Source: Desulfosudis oleivorans (GTDB lineage Bacteria; Desulfobacterota; Desulfobacteria; Desulfobacterales; SURF-7). Taken from it: DNA of 64,000 nucleotides. Within the stretch, counting starts at the first letter, position 1. The number at the start of each line of letters is the position of its first letter. The notes below the pieces were generated by a model. That model was given only the letters and a program-made list of their open reading frames with translations. It searched no databases and was not told where the DNA came from. Both the position numbers and the translations under genes were made by a program. Location of the stretch: the NCBI GenBank assembly GCA_020723325.1, contig DYJD01000026.1:44543-108542 (forward strand), given 5' to 3'. Below are positions 16,746 to 25,729 of the stretch, piece after piece.

Positions 16746-18518
16746 ATGAAAATTACCAGACCGAAAGTCCTGTTTATTCCCGCTCTGTCCATTGTGATCG
16801 TGGTGGTGTTGCTGCTGGTGATGATCAGCGTATCCACTTTCCAGAATCTGGATCGGGACCGGGAAAAAGCATTGGAATTCGTGCATCGTCAGGGGCTCTT
16901 GTTGATTCAGACCCTGGAGGCCGGCATCCGGGCCGGATTGGTGGGCCGGGACCTGTCCGACCAGGTCATCGAGCGTTTGATCCGGGAAACCGCTGACGGC
17001 GAAGATGTGGCCTATGTCTATATTCTGGACGGCACCGGCAAGATGATCATTCGTTCGGACCAGCCCGGAACCGACGACGAAAGCGCCCGGACCTGGCCCG
17101 AAGAAATTACCGGCGGATTTGAAGCAACTCTGAGCCGCATGCGCACAAGGCCGGATCGGGTGCAGGTATATGAATTGGCCAAACGCTTCACGCCTACCAG
17201 TCCCCATGCTGCATCCAACAGCCGCATGCCGGGTTCGCTTGCGCCGGAAGACGGGGATGAATACGGGGATACGATCATTGTTACCGCCTTGAAAATGCAG
17301 GCTTTTGAAGAGGCTCGGCAAACGGATTTGCACCATGCCGTTATCATGGCGGCAATTGTATTGGCCTTGGGCTCCGGCGCCATCTTTTTCATTTTTGTGA
17401 TTCAGAATTATTATCTGGTGAACCGGACCCTGAAGCAGACCAGGGATTATACCCGGCTGGTGGTGGAAAACATGGCCAATGGTTTGCTGAGCATCGACCG
17501 GGCTGGCCGTGTGCTCTCCTTTAACCGGCCGGCAATGGAGATGCTGGGGCTGGAGGAAAGGCATCTTCAGGCGGCTGATCTGAGGGAGATCATTGATTTT
17601 CAGGAAAGCGGCATTGATGACATTTTAAACCGCTGCACCGCGGTTTTGGAAAAGGAAATTCATTTCAAGACCCGGTCAGGCCCAGCGGATAAAATCGTGC
17701 CGCTGGCCATCACCGCCACACCCATCCTGGGTGAGGGCAGCGATTGCCGGGGGGCGGTGCTTGTTTTACGGGATTTAACCCAGATCAAGCAGTTGGAGGC
17801 CAGGGTGCGGCGCACGGAACAACTGGCTGCCGTGGGCAGGATGGCGGCGGTGGTGGCCCATGAAGTCCGCAATCCGCTCAGTTCCATCAAGGGGTTTGCC
17901 CAGTTTTTGCGGCAGGCCCTGAATGAGCGGCCCAAGGAAAGGGAGTACGCTGATATCATGATCAAGGAAGTGGACCGCATTAATCGGGTGGTTACGGATT
18001 TGTTGGTTATTGCCCGGCCCCTGGAGGCCGAGCGGCAGCCTACGGATGTCAAGGCCTTGCTCGTCCACACGGTAACTTTGATCCAGGCCGATGCCGACTC
18101 CCGTGGAATCGCCGTTCAAGTGGATTGTCCGGGGCAGCCGGGCACCTTTTCCCTGGACGGCAACCAGATGAATTCGGCTTTGTTGAATCTGTTATTGAAT
18201 GCTCTCCAGGCGGTTGAGACCGCAGGCTATATTTGCATCGGCGGGGCTGTGGACGATCAAAAATCGGTCTTGCACCTCTGGGTTTTGGATTCCGGACCCG
18301 GCATTGCCGCGGATGATCATAAAAAAATTTTTGAACCCTTTTTTACGACCCGAGAAAAAGGGACCGGCCTGGGTCTGGCCATTGTCCAGAAAATATTGGA
18401 TAACCACGGCGGTTTGATCCAGGTGCAAAGCCCGGTGGGCAATACCGGGCGCGGCTGCCGCTTTGACCTTTTCATTCCAAAGGAGGAGCAGGCTGTTTCA
18501 ATGGAGAAATGGTCATGA
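16746..18518 (+). CDS. Membrane-bound sensor histidine kinase (ZraS-like)
   Basis: Two transmembrane helices (about residues 8-30 and 200-220) bound a periplasmic sensor domain of roughly 170 residues. A PAS domain (about 235-345) is followed by VVAHEVRNPLSSIKGF with His372, then a GHKL domain (LLNLLLNALQAV, DSGPGIA, EPFFTTREKGTGLGLAIV). The layout is that of ZraS/NtrB-family kinases. The next gene, a sigma-54 activator, overlaps its stop by ATGA, so the pair is translationally coupled and must be cognate. Starting codon ATG at 16746 is preferred to the GTG two codons before. The input signal is not evident. Confidence 0.88.
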   Translation: MKITRPKVLFIPALSIVIVVVLLLVMISVSTFQNLDRDREKALEFVHRQGLLLIQTLEAGIRAGLVGRDLSDQVIERLIRETADGEDVAYVYILDGTGKMIIRSDQPGTDDESARTWPEEITGGFEATLSRMRTRPDRVQVYELAKRFTPTSPHAASNSRMPGSLAPEDGDEYGDTIIVTALKMQAFEEARQTDLHHAVIMAAIVLALGSGAIFFIFVIQNYYLVNRTLKQTRDYTRLVVENMANGLLSIDRAGRVLSFNRPAMEMLGLEERHLQAADLREIIDFQESGIDDILNRCTAVLEKEIHFKTRSGPADKIVPLAITATPILGEGSDCRGAVLVLRDLTQIKQLEARVRRTEQLAAVGRMAAVVAHEVRNPLSSIKGFAQFLRQALNERPKEREYADIMIKEVDRINRVVTDLLVIARPLEAERQPTDVKALLVHTVTLIQADADSRGIAVQVDCPGQPGTFSLDGNQMNSALLNLLLNALQAVETAGYICIGGAVDDQKSVLHLWVLDSGPGIAADDHKKIFEPFFTTREKGTGLGLAIVQKILDNHGGLIQVQSPVGNTGRGCRFDLFIPKEEQAVSMEKWS

Positions 18519-19885
18519 AGCCCAAAATACTGGTGGTTGACGACGACTTTTCCCACCGCCGGATGCTGGAAGCCGTGCTGACCGCAGAGGGCTTTGAAGT
18601 TTCCCAAGCCGACAGCGGCCAGGCCGCCATTGCCGCCGTGGAAGACCGATTCTTCGATTTGGTGCTCATGGATGTGCGCATGGGTAAAATCGGCGGGATC
18701 GAGGCCCTCAAATCCATACGCCAGATCAGTCCGGGTATTTTCATCATCATTATGACCGCCTTTGCTTCGGTGGGTACGGCGGTGGAGGCCCTCAAAGCCG
18801 GTGCCTTTGATTATCTGACCAAGCCCCTGGACATCGAAGAGTTGAAGCTGCTGGTGCGCAAAGCCTTGCACCATCAGCAACCGGAGAGTGAAAACAGTCA
18901 ATTGAAGGAACGGATTACTGAACCCTTTGATTTTTCCAATATCATCGGCGGCAGTCCGGCCATACGGCAATTGTTTGAGGTGGTGGGCTTGGCGGCGCCC
19001 ACCGATGCCACGGTTTTCATCACCGGCGAAAGCGGCACGGGCAAGGAGCTGGTGGCCGACGCCATCCATGCCAACAGCGGCCGCAAAACCAGGCCGTTCG
19101 TCAAGGTCAATTGCGCAGCCCTGCCGGAAACCCTCTTGGAAAGCGAATTGTTCGGGCATGAGAAAGGCGCTTTTACCGGCGCCGCGGCCCGCAAGCCCGG
19201 GCGATTTCAGACCGCCCACACGGGTACCATTTTTTTGGATGAAATTGTGGAAATGCCTACCGCCATCCAGGCCAAACTCCTGCGGGTGTTGCAGGAGGGC
19301 GAAATTGATCCCCTGGGCAGTTCTAAAACCATTAGGGTGGATGTGCGCATCATCGCCGCCACCAATCGCCGGCCAGAGGAGGAGATCCGGCGCGGCGCCT
19401 TTCGGGAGGACCTTTTTTACCGCTTGAATGTGGTCAACGTGCATATGCCGGCCCTGCGGGAGCGCAAGGAAGACATTCCGCTCCTCGCCGACTTTTTCAT
19501 CAAGCGGTATGCGGAAAAAAACCGCAAACTGGTCAAAGGCTTGTTGCCGCGCAGCCTGGACATACTCATGCGTTACGATTGGCCGGGAAATGTGCGCGAA
19601 CTGGAAAACGTGATGGAGCGGGCCGTGATCCTGGCCCGGGCCGAGATGATTACGCCGGCGGAAATCCCCGACCGGATCACCTGGGCTGAGCAGACAGGGG
19701 CTGCGCCGCCGGTTTCGCTCTATTCCGCCGGCAAATCCTTGCGGGAAGTGGAGAAAGAAATGATCTTCGGGACCCTGGAAACCGTAGGCGGAAACCGCAC
19801 CCGGGCTGCTGAAATTCTCGGCATCAGTCGGCGGACTTTGCAGTTGAAATTGAAGGAATATGAGGGGAGGGAAAAAAGTGACTAA
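18515..19885 (+). CDS. NtrC-family sigma-54-dependent response regulator (ZraR-like)
   Basis: Receiver domain at residues 1-120 with phosphoacceptor Asp53 (FDLVLMDVRMG); AAA+ domain with Walker A GESGTGKE and the sigma-54 contact loop GHEKGAFTGAA; C-terminal Fis-type helix-turn-helix (GGNRTRAAEILGISRRTLQLKLKEY). It should activate sigma-54 promoters when phosphorylated by the upstream kinase. The ATG overlaps the kinase stop codon; an ATG two codons earlier is possible but is badly spaced from GGAG. No clear -24/-12 promoter was found near it, so its targets are probably elsewhere. Confidence 0.93.
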   Translation: MKPKILVVDDDFSHRRMLEAVLTAEGFEVSQADSGQAAIAAVEDRFFDLVLMDVRMGKIGGIEALKSIRQISPGIFIIIMTAFASVGTAVEALKAGAFDYLTKPLDIEELKLLVRKALHHQQPESENSQLKERITEPFDFSNIIGGSPAIRQLFEVVGLAAPTDATVFITGESGTGKELVADAIHANSGRKTRPFVKVNCAALPETLLESELFGHEKGAFTGAAARKPGRFQTAHTGTIFLDEIVEMPTAIQAKLLRVLQEGEIDPLGSSKTIRVDVRIIAATNRRPEEEIRRGAFREDLFYRLNVVNVHMPALRERKEDIPLLADFFIKRYAEKNRKLVKGLLPRSLDILMRYDWPGNVRELENVMERAVILARAEMITPAEIPDRITWAEQTGAAPPVSLYSAGKSLREVEKEMIFGTLETVGGNRTRAAEILGISRRTLQLKLKEYEGREKSD

Positions 19886-19994
19886 AGTTAAAAGTGACTA
19901 AAGTGAGCTAAAGTTGTGGAATCGCTTCGCTCAATCAATATATAATGACGGAATTCCTTAACTTTAGATCGCTGTAGCTCACTTTAGTCACTTT
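19876..19994. repeat. MITE-like palindromic element, copy 1
   Basis: Left arm AAAGTGACTAAAGTGAGC at 19891 followed by TAAAGTTGTGGAATCGC; right arm AGCTCACTTTAGTCACTTT ending at 19994 is its inverted copy. The centre carries CAATCAATATATAATGACGG. A second copy in the opposite orientation lies at 26987-27094. It fills most of the gap between the response regulator and queF. Confidence 0.75.
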
Positions 19995-20075
19995 CGTTCA
20001 CTCGATTTTTTTCCAGGTTTGACAGATCCCGAAGGATGGTCTAATAATCGGTTTTTTTGGAAAGGAGCAACCGTT

Positions 20076-20483
20076 ATGAATAAGGATTACAGCCGGAGCA
20101 TCCGCTACCGGGCCGAAGGTCCGGAGGTGGTGGATGCCGGAATCCTGGAACCCATCGATTATCAGTATCATGGTCGGCGGGATATCGATATCACCATCCG
20201 TCAGCCGGAATATACCTCGGTTTGTCCCATGACCGGGCTGCCGGATACAGGCTGCATCACCATCTGCTATCGCCCCAATAATAAAGTCATCGAGCTGAAA
20301 TCCTTGAAGTATTATTTGCTCCAGTATCGCAATGTGGGCATATTTTATGAACATGTGGTTAATCGGATTCTCGATGACCTGGTCAAGTGCCTGCAACCCA
20401 AACAACTGTCCGTTACCGGGGATTTTACCGCCAGGGGCGGCATCCTGTCCACGGTGACCACCGAATATAAGGAGAGTAAATGA
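20076..20483 (+). CDS. queF: NADPH-dependent 7-cyano-7-deazaguanine reductase
   Basis: QueF reduces preQ0 to preQ1 in queuosine biosynthesis. The 135-residue protein is the short unimodular type, with EYTSVCPMTGLPD holding the catalytic Cys50 and Asp57, then ELKSLKYYLLQYRN and YEHVVNRILDDLV, which includes the substrate-binding segment. AAAGGAGCAACCGTT precedes the ATG. I looked for a preQ1 riboswitch in the leader and saw none. The stop overlaps the start of the following lipoprotein gene. Confidence 0.94.
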   Translation: MNKDYSRSIRYRAEGPEVVDAGILEPIDYQYHGRRDIDITIRQPEYTSVCPMTGLPDTGCITICYRPNNKVIELKSLKYYLLQYRNVGIFYEHVVNRILDDLVKCLQPKQLSVTGDFTARGGILSTVTTEYKESK

Positions 20484-21427
20484 AAAACCATGGGCTTCGA
20501 TTTTCGTTTCGGCCGGGTTCGGCGCCGGCCTGGATACTGATCAGCGCTTTGATCTTTTCCTTGGGATGCACCAATCTCCGCCTGGAAAAACGCGCCAGGG
20601 CCATGGCCGGGGACCAGGAAACCCCGGCCATCCAATTGAACAGGACGGTGTGGCTGATGCCGTTTACCGACGACTCCTATTTGAAAGAGAAAGGCCTTGA
20701 GTGGGTTTTGCGGCAACATGTGGCGAATTATATCACAGTGAACTTTCCCAAAGCCTTGTTTAAGGATGACAAGGAGGATAACCGGACTTCAGTGCCCTTG
20801 TTGCCGTCCGGGGAAGTGGACACCTACCAACTGGCCTTGCAGGGAAGACGCAAAGGGGTTGATGCCGTTGTCCTGGGCGCAATCCCGGAAATCCGCGCGG
20901 AAAAACGCTTGACGGGTTTTTGGTGGTTTGAGGAAACAGTTTATTATGCAGTGGTCCATTGCAATATAACCATGGTGGACACGGAAACCGGCGCTAAAAT
21001 CATGGATGCGTATTACAGCGCGGAAATCAAGAGCAGTCCGGCCCGTTTTGAGGAAATCAAAAAAGGCGATACCAACATCAACCTAGCCGAAATCAACGCG
21101 GCCATCAACCAATTGTCCCTGGAGGCAGGCGAGGGAATTATCGATGTTTTAAAGAATGAATCCGCCAAAATCTACCTGGCCGATGTACAAGGCACCCGTG
21201 TAAAATTAACCGCCGGCCGCAATATCGGCCTGTTCCTGTTTGCGGAACTGGATGTCTATGCCGGCCCCGGCCTCATCAGCGGCAAGGACGGCCGGAAATT
21301 CATGGTCACCGGCCAAAAGACCGGCACGGTCAAAATCGTCTCACTGGAAGGGGAGGAAGCCACGGCCGAGGTGATTTATGGGATCGTGCCGAATATTTCG
21401 GCCTGTCTGAAGGCAAAAAGCAAATGA
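20480..21427 (+). CDS. Lipoprotein of unknown function, FlgT/CsgG-like hints (315 aa)
   Basis: A signal peptide with lipobox IFSLGC (Cys30) marks it as a lipoprotein. The mature part has a mixed alpha/beta pattern (VWLMPFTDD...VDAVVLGAIPEI...VHCNITMVDTETGAKI) like CsgG/FlgO-type proteins that sit under the outer membrane, and a C-terminal SH3-like stretch (AGPGLISGKDG...KTGTVKIVSLEGEEATAEV) like that of FlgT. The ATG overlaps the queF stop (ATGA), although the functions are not obviously related. Family assignment is tentative. Confidence 0.6.
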   Translation: MKNHGLRFSFRPGSAPAWILISALIFSLGCTNLRLEKRARAMAGDQETPAIQLNRTVWLMPFTDDSYLKEKGLEWVLRQHVANYITVNFPKALFKDDKEDNRTSVPLLPSGEVDTYQLALQGRRKGVDAVVLGAIPEIRAEKRLTGFWWFEETVYYAVVHCNITMVDTETGAKIMDAYYSAEIKSSPARFEEIKKGDTNINLAEINAAINQLSLEAGEGIIDVLKNESAKIYLADVQGTRVKLTAGRNIGLFLFAELDVYAGPGLISGKDGRKFMVTGQKTGTVKIVSLEGEEATAEVIYGIVPNISACLKAKSK

Positions 21428-21435
21428 AACCTTGA

Positions 21436-23340
21436 TCATCTACCTTCATTCAGTACGGACACTACAATTTTACCGGTAACCGATCCGACCATCATGGGGG
21501 TTTGTTTTCCGCCTTCTTTTCTGGACAAGGAAGCCACTTTCTCTTCTAGATAGTCATATCCTTCCGACAGGGTGACAAAGCCGTCATTGTTGGCATCGGC
21601 TTTTCCTTCCAAGCCTTCCAGCAAATAATAGGTAAAAAGACCGTGTCCCATACGGGGTAGTTCCAGGGCCTGCTCATTGGATTGGCTGGCGGTAACGATT
21701 ACTTTCCCGTAGCCTTGGGGAGTATCCACCAGATCTTTTAAAAATTTTGGAGAAACGGTGAGTGCCCTGAAATTTTTTCGACTGGAAGGGAAAGTTCTTT
21801 GAAGCACATCCGGAACGGCCCCTTTGCCGGCCCCACCGCCGCTGAAACAGCTATCAATGAGGAAAATGGCCCTTTTGGCGCGGATGCTGCTGAATACCTT
21901 GGTGAAGTCCGACATGGGAAAGCAGGTTGCCGAGATCCGATCCAGATCAGCATCGTAGGGAACGATATATTTTTCCACGCCGTCATCCGAGTGCCCGGTC
22001 AAATCCGTTTCCGGAGTTCCATGCCCGGCAAAAAAGACCAGGGCCAAAGAATCTTTTCCGGCATTTTTCGGCAAATAATTTTTCAGGGCATCTTCAATAT
22101 TTACTTTTGTGGCATTTTCATCGAGCAGCAGATGAACCTTATCTTTGGAAAATCCGCCTTTTTTGGAGATCAGGAAATCATAGATGGACCTGGCATCGGG
22201 TACCGTGTAGTTCAATTTGGTGATGCGGGCATCTTTAAACTTGGATACGCCGATCACCACGGCATATTTTTCACCAGGGGTGGGGTCTGGTTCCGCTGTT
22301 AAGATAAAATCCGGGATTTTCTGGGACGGAGCCACGCCTTTGACTTTATACAGGGAAACCATTCGATTGTCGCCGCCGGCGGCCAGCCATTGGCCATTGG
22401 GGCTGAAATTCATCCCATAGATGACGGCGCCGTATTTAATGTCGATGGCGATTCTTCCGCTTTCGCAGTTCCAGATGTTGAGAGTTTTCCCTTCACCTGC
22501 CGAGGCCAAATACTGTCCATCCGGCGCAAATGCCAGGGAACGGATGGGGTATTCATGTCCTTTCAGGGTGCCGGCGGCGGCCCAGTTGGAGCCGTCTTTC
22601 AGGAAAATATTGAACCATTCTTTTATGCCGGCATGGAATTTTTGGGTCTTGATCACCGTTGCGGCGATGGCCCAGGAAGATATTTCCGGATCACAGGCAA
22701 CCGCATTCATCTCATCGGCCGAATCTTCAATGGAGGTGGCCAGGGGCTGGGATTTGTTGACATCCCAGAATCGCATTTTGCGGTCCTCGCCCACCGACCG
22801 GAAAGCTTCATTGGAAGTAAATCCGGCAAATAAGACGGCGTTCTCATGAGCCTGTTCGATGATTTTGGTCTGTTTACCGGTTCTAATATCCCAAATGGAT
22901 ATTTTACCGTCCCCGCCGCCGGAAATCAGGCTGCTGCCGTCCGGGCTGCTGCCGATGGATTTGACTTCCTGGTCAAAATCAAAACTTTTGACTGATTTTC
23001 CTGTGGCTACTTCCCACATGTTGATCTTTTCATCTTCGCTGCCGGAGAATAAATATTTATCATCCGGAGAAAAAGCCAGGCTGTTGATTTTCTTTCGATG
23101 GCCTGCGCATTTATTCAGCAATTTGCCTTCATTTTCAATATCCCATACGTAGATATCTCCACTCTCATCGCCGGAGGCCATTCGGAGGCTTGAGGTGCTG
23201 AAAATCAGACTGGAAATGGTATCAGAATGTCCCTCTAATTCATTGCTGATTTTTACGGTTATGTTTTTCTCTTCAGCACCCTGGGCAAGTTGGACGGCAA
23301 GCAATACAGCGAAGATAAGCACATGATGTGTTTTGTTCAT
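21436..23340 (-). CDS. Exported WD40-repeat caspase-like (metacaspase) protein (634 aa)
   Basis: A signal peptide (HHVLIFAVLLAVQLAQGA) is followed by about seven WD40 repeats (residues 30-340; e.g. GHRKKINSLAFSPDDKYLFSGS, ISIWDIRTGK, GHEYPIRSLAFAPDGQYLASAG) and a peptidase C14 domain from about 355. The catalytic dyad is intact: His440 in FFAGHG and Cys498 in IDSCFSGG. An EF-hand-like loop, DANNDGFVTLSE, follows near residue 585, which fits the calcium dependence known for metacaspases. It is predicted to act in the periplasm or at the surface. It lies 39 bases after an outer-membrane barrel gene on the same strand, probably one operon. Confidence 0.88.
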   Translation of the reverse strand: MNKTHHVLIFAVLLAVQLAQGAEEKNITVKISNELEGHSDTISSLIFSTSSLRMASGDESGDIYVWDIENEGKLLNKCAGHRKKINSLAFSPDDKYLFSGSEDEKINMWEVATGKSVKSFDFDQEVKSIGSSPDGSSLISGGGDGKISIWDIRTGKQTKIIEQAHENAVLFAGFTSNEAFRSVGEDRKMRFWDVNKSQPLATSIEDSADEMNAVACDPEISSWAIAATVIKTQKFHAGIKEWFNIFLKDGSNWAAAGTLKGHEYPIRSLAFAPDGQYLASAGEGKTLNIWNCESGRIAIDIKYGAVIYGMNFSPNGQWLAAGGDNRMVSLYKVKGVAPSQKIPDFILTAEPDPTPGEKYAVVIGVSKFKDARITKLNYTVPDARSIYDFLISKKGGFSKDKVHLLLDENATKVNIEDALKNYLPKNAGKDSLALVFFAGHGTPETDLTGHSDDGVEKYIVPYDADLDRISATCFPMSDFTKVFSSIRAKRAIFLIDSCFSGGGAGKGAVPDVLQRTFPSSRKNFRALTVSPKFLKDLVDTPQGYGKVIVTASQSNEQALELPRMGHGLFTYYLLEGLEGKADANNDGFVTLSEGYDYLEEKVASLSRKEGGKQTPMMVGSVTGKIVVSVLNEGR

Positions 23341-23379
23341 AACGCCACCGGAAAAGGGAGTAGTTTCGAAATTAATTCT

Positions 23380-23910
23380 TTAGAAAAGAATTTTTGCACC
23401 AATCAAGAATTGAGTCGACGCGGTTTGGGATTCATCCAGTTTATAGAAGAGCTGGGATATTCTTCCGCTGAGCGCCACTCTGGAGGAAAGGTAGTAATCC
23501 AGGCCGCCGAAAGCTCCATATGAAAATCCGACTTCGCTGGTGTCTTCCGATTCCGTGCCGGCCATACCAAGACTTACTCCGGCAAATGGAACCAATCTTT
23601 TATTCCTCAAGATAAAGTGATAGGTGGGCTCAAGGGATACGTAGTAAAGCAGATTGTCGGAGATGGATTCGCCGGCGCCGCCGATCAAAAAAGAGGCAGA
23701 GAGGGAGAAGTCCGGCCGGAAATAATAGCCGATGCCCAATAAACCGAACAAGGCGCTATTGCTGTCGCCCTCATCCGGATGGGAAGAGATGAATTGGATC
23801 ATGGGGTTTAATTCCAAATCACCGGCCTTGGGTCCTTCGAATTCATCTTGTGCATAGGCGGCGGGAACGACGATCAGCAACAAAGCGATAGCAATCCATA
23901 AATTTCTCAT
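23380..23910 (-). CDS. Outer-membrane beta-barrel protein (176 aa)
   Basis: Signal peptide MRNLWIAIALLLIVVPAAYA, then a string of amphipathic beta strands with Gly turns (LGIGYYFRPDFSLSASFLIG, VSLEPTYHFIL, FAGVSLGMAG, GAFGGLDYYLSSRVALSG) and a terminal aromatic residue (IGAKILF), all typical of small eight-stranded OmpA/OmpW-like barrels. It is the first gene of the pair with the WD40-caspase protein. No specific function can be read. Confidence 0.78.
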   Translation of the reverse strand: MRNLWIAIALLLIVVPAAYAQDEFEGPKAGDLELNPMIQFISSHPDEGDSNSALFGLLGIGYYFRPDFSLSASFLIGGAGESISDNLLYYVSLEPTYHFILRNKRLVPFAGVSLGMAGTESEDTSEVGFSYGAFGGLDYYLSSRVALSGRISQLFYKLDESQTASTQFLIGAKILF

Positions 23911-24291
23911 GGGTTTTTCTCCTTTTTAGAAGTCGTGGAAGGGAAGGGTCCTAATTATAATGTAATAAACATCATTCAGGCGCTGATTGTCAAGTATTAG
24001 GTGTAACTGTTAAATTTCTTTCAAGCGAATTACAGTGACTTTAGTCACTTTCTTCTCAAATCTTTCTTCTATCCTTGAACCCTTATAATTGCATAAAGGC
24101 CAGAAGGGGACAAAGAAGGGGGCAGTCCCCTCCTCTTTGAGGCGGCCGCGAATCCACGCGGGACGCTGGTTTAGCGCGTAAAAGGCTGTAAGACCCCCCT
24201 TGTACCAACTTGATTTCCGAAGGCCGATAGGACTTCGGTCTGGGTCATACTTGATGTCTCAAGATGGCCGTCCGGCTATACGATTACTGGA
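23911..24291. other. Intergenic region with repeat fragments
   Basis: No gene found. It contains a short perfect inverted repeat, AGTGAC-TTTA-GTCACT (24034-24049), which is part of the same AAAGTGACTAAAGT repeat vocabulary as the MITE-like element, then a GGGGAC...GTCCCC inverted pair near 24105-24140 and a CCGAAG...CTTCGG hairpin near 24219-24239. It looks like a graveyard of small repeats next to the truncated antitoxin gene. Confidence 0.5.
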
Positions 24292-24477
24292 CTATATAAA
24301 TACTGCCGGCGAAACATTAAACCGTTCACTTAATAGTTTTATCTGGCGGATATTCAGATTCCGTTTTCCTGCAAAAATTTCCGATACCACCCCTTGGGAG
24401 CCAATTTCAGCAAGATCTTTCTGTTTGAGGCCATGCTCGTCCATAAGGTATTTTAGTGCAACAATCGGTTCCCCCAT
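24292..24477 (-). pseudogene. HigA-type antitoxin, N-terminally truncated
   Basis: The frame encodes EPIVALKYLMDEHGLKQKDLAEIGSQGVVSEIFAGKRNLNIRQIKLLSERFNVSPAVFI-type sequence (only the first and last parts named here: HGLKQKDLAEIGSQGVVSE and LLSERFNVSPAVFI), the Xre helix-turn-helix half of HigA antitoxins. The N-terminal half of a normal HigA (about 60 residues) is missing: upstream the frame runs into the repeat sequence GGGGCACAGTCCCC and the end of the DUF554 gene. No higB toxin gene is adjacent. A short product from the ATG at 24477 could still bind DNA. Confidence 0.65.
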
Positions 24478-24532
24478 GTTTTCCGCCAGGTTTCTGAATT
24501 CATATTCTTTATGAAAGAAGGGGCACAGTCCC

Positions 24533-25228
24533 CTATCCTGTAAATCCAACAAACATCTTTATCCCATAATACAGCAGCGGAATAAATACGGCCGGTAGCA
24601 TGTTTCCCACATGGATTTTTTTGATTTCCAGCAGATTGATGCCGATGGCCGTGATCAAGATGCCGCCCACCGCGGACATTTGCAGGATAACCGTTTCCGT
24701 CAGCATGGGTTTCACAAAAACGGCACATAGGGTGATGGCGCCCTGATAAATCAATACCGATACACTGGAAAACAGGACGCCGATACCCAGCATGGAAGCC
24801 AGAATGACGGAGGCGATGCCATCCAGGATGGATTTGGCATACAAGGTCTGATGATTGGCGGCCAGTCCGCTTTCCAGGGAACCGACAATGGCCATGGCGC
24901 CCACGCAATAAATCAGACTGGCGGTCACAAAGCCTTTGGCTAGGCCGCCGCCGGATTTATCCAGCTTGGATTCCAGCCAGCGGCCCACAGCTTCAAGGCG
25001 CGCCTCAACACCGACCATTTCTCCGATCAGACTGCCGATCACCAGGCTGACGATAATGATCAGCAGGGCATCGCTTTTCAAACTGCTTTTAATGCCGATG
25101 AGAATAACCGCCAAGCCCAGGGCGTCGATGACCGTGCGACGAAAACGTTCCGGCACGCCTTTGCGGAGCAGCAAACCAAGCAGGCTGCCGGCGACGATGG
25201 CGAGAGTATTGATGTAGGTTCCCAGCAT
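24533..25228 (-). CDS. DUF554 family integral membrane protein
   Basis: A 231-residue protein with about six to seven membrane helices. MLGTYINTLAIVAGSLLGLLLRKG at the start, IGSLIGEMVGVEARLE, FVTASLIYCVGAMAIVGSLESGL and SVLIYQGAI are signature segments of DUF554 (YdfK-like) proteins, putative transporters of unknown substrate. Monocistronic on the minus strand, divergent from vapBC. Confidence 0.9.
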   Translation of the reverse strand: MLGTYINTLAIVAGSLLGLLLRKGVPERFRRTVIDALGLAVILIGIKSSLKSDALLIIIVSLVIGSLIGEMVGVEARLEAVGRWLESKLDKSGGGLAKGFVTASLIYCVGAMAIVGSLESGLAANHQTLYAKSILDGIASVILASMLGIGVLFSSVSVLIYQGAITLCAVFVKPMLTETVILQMSAVGGILITAIGINLLEIKKIHVGNMLPAVFIPLLYYGIKMFVGFTG

Positions 25229-25382
25229 GAAAAAAATTCCTTAAAAAAAATGAACTAAAGTGATTAAAAGTTTATAAGTTCAGCCGATTTAAATATCAAA
25301 TGGTTTATTGAAGAACTTTGTGAGCTGGCATGCTGCACTTCCTCTCGATATTCTGTTCGCTCCCCTTGTTATCGCAGAGCAA

Positions 25383-25412
25383 TTGACAACCGTTGTGCTG
25401 GAAGTATATACT
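25383..25412 (+). promoter_or_regulatory. vapBC promoter with palindromic operator candidate
   Basis: TTGACA (25383-25388) and TATACT (25407-25412) with an 18-base spacer. GTATATAC overlaps the -10 and TGTGTATACA follows 10 bases later; the two GTATA/TATAC half-sites could be the VapB operator. The vapB start is 84 bases downstream. Confidence 0.5.
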
Positions 25413-25495
25413 ATGTTGTGTATACATTCAGCATCTTTAATTCTTGCATGCAATCATCTGAAAGGAACAAAATTCCGTTCTGAAGAAAGGGGGTT

Positions 25496-25729
25496 ATGGT
25501 GACGACGACGCGTGTTTTCAAATCCGGAAACAGTCAGGCTGTCCGTTTACCAAAGGAATTTTCGGTCAGGAGCAAGGTGTTGGAAATTTTCCGCCGTGGT
25601 GATGAAATCGTTCTTCGGGAGCCGGCCCAAGGATTGGCCCGAGCCTTTGAACTATTGACCGACCTTCCCGATGATTTTTTTCCTGAAGGTCGCACGGATC
25701 CGACGCCTCAGCATCGGGAGGGGCTATGA
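25496..25729 (+). CDS. vapB: VapB-type antitoxin (AbrB/SpoVT fold)
   Basis: The 77-residue protein starts TTTRVFKSGNSQAVRLPKEF, the swapped-hairpin AbrB DNA-binding motif of VapB antitoxins, and ends in an acidic, Pro-rich tail that would wrap the toxin (LTDLPDDFFPEGRTDPTPQ). GAAAGGGGGTT precedes the start. Its stop overlaps the vapC start by ATGA. It should neutralise VapC and repress the operon. Confidence 0.9.
   Translation: MVTTTRVFKSGNSQAVRLPKEFSVRSKVLEIFRRGDEIVLREPAQGLARAFELLTDLPDDFFPEGRTDPTPQHREGL

Noticed and set aside
16665..17564. 299-codon minus-strand frame opposite the ZraS-like kinase
   Set aside because: Shadow of the kinase coding sequence, with no start signal or known domain.
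19995..20075. Possible preQ1 riboswitch before queF
   Set aside because: No conserved preQ1 stem-loop or A-rich tail could be matched; the region is mostly the end of the MITE-like repeat and a plain ribosome-binding site.
24103..24240. GGGGAC/GTCCCC and CCGAAG/CTTCGG hairpins as a structured RNA
   Set aside because: Stems are short and separated, with no known RNA motif; more likely repeat debris beside the truncated higA.
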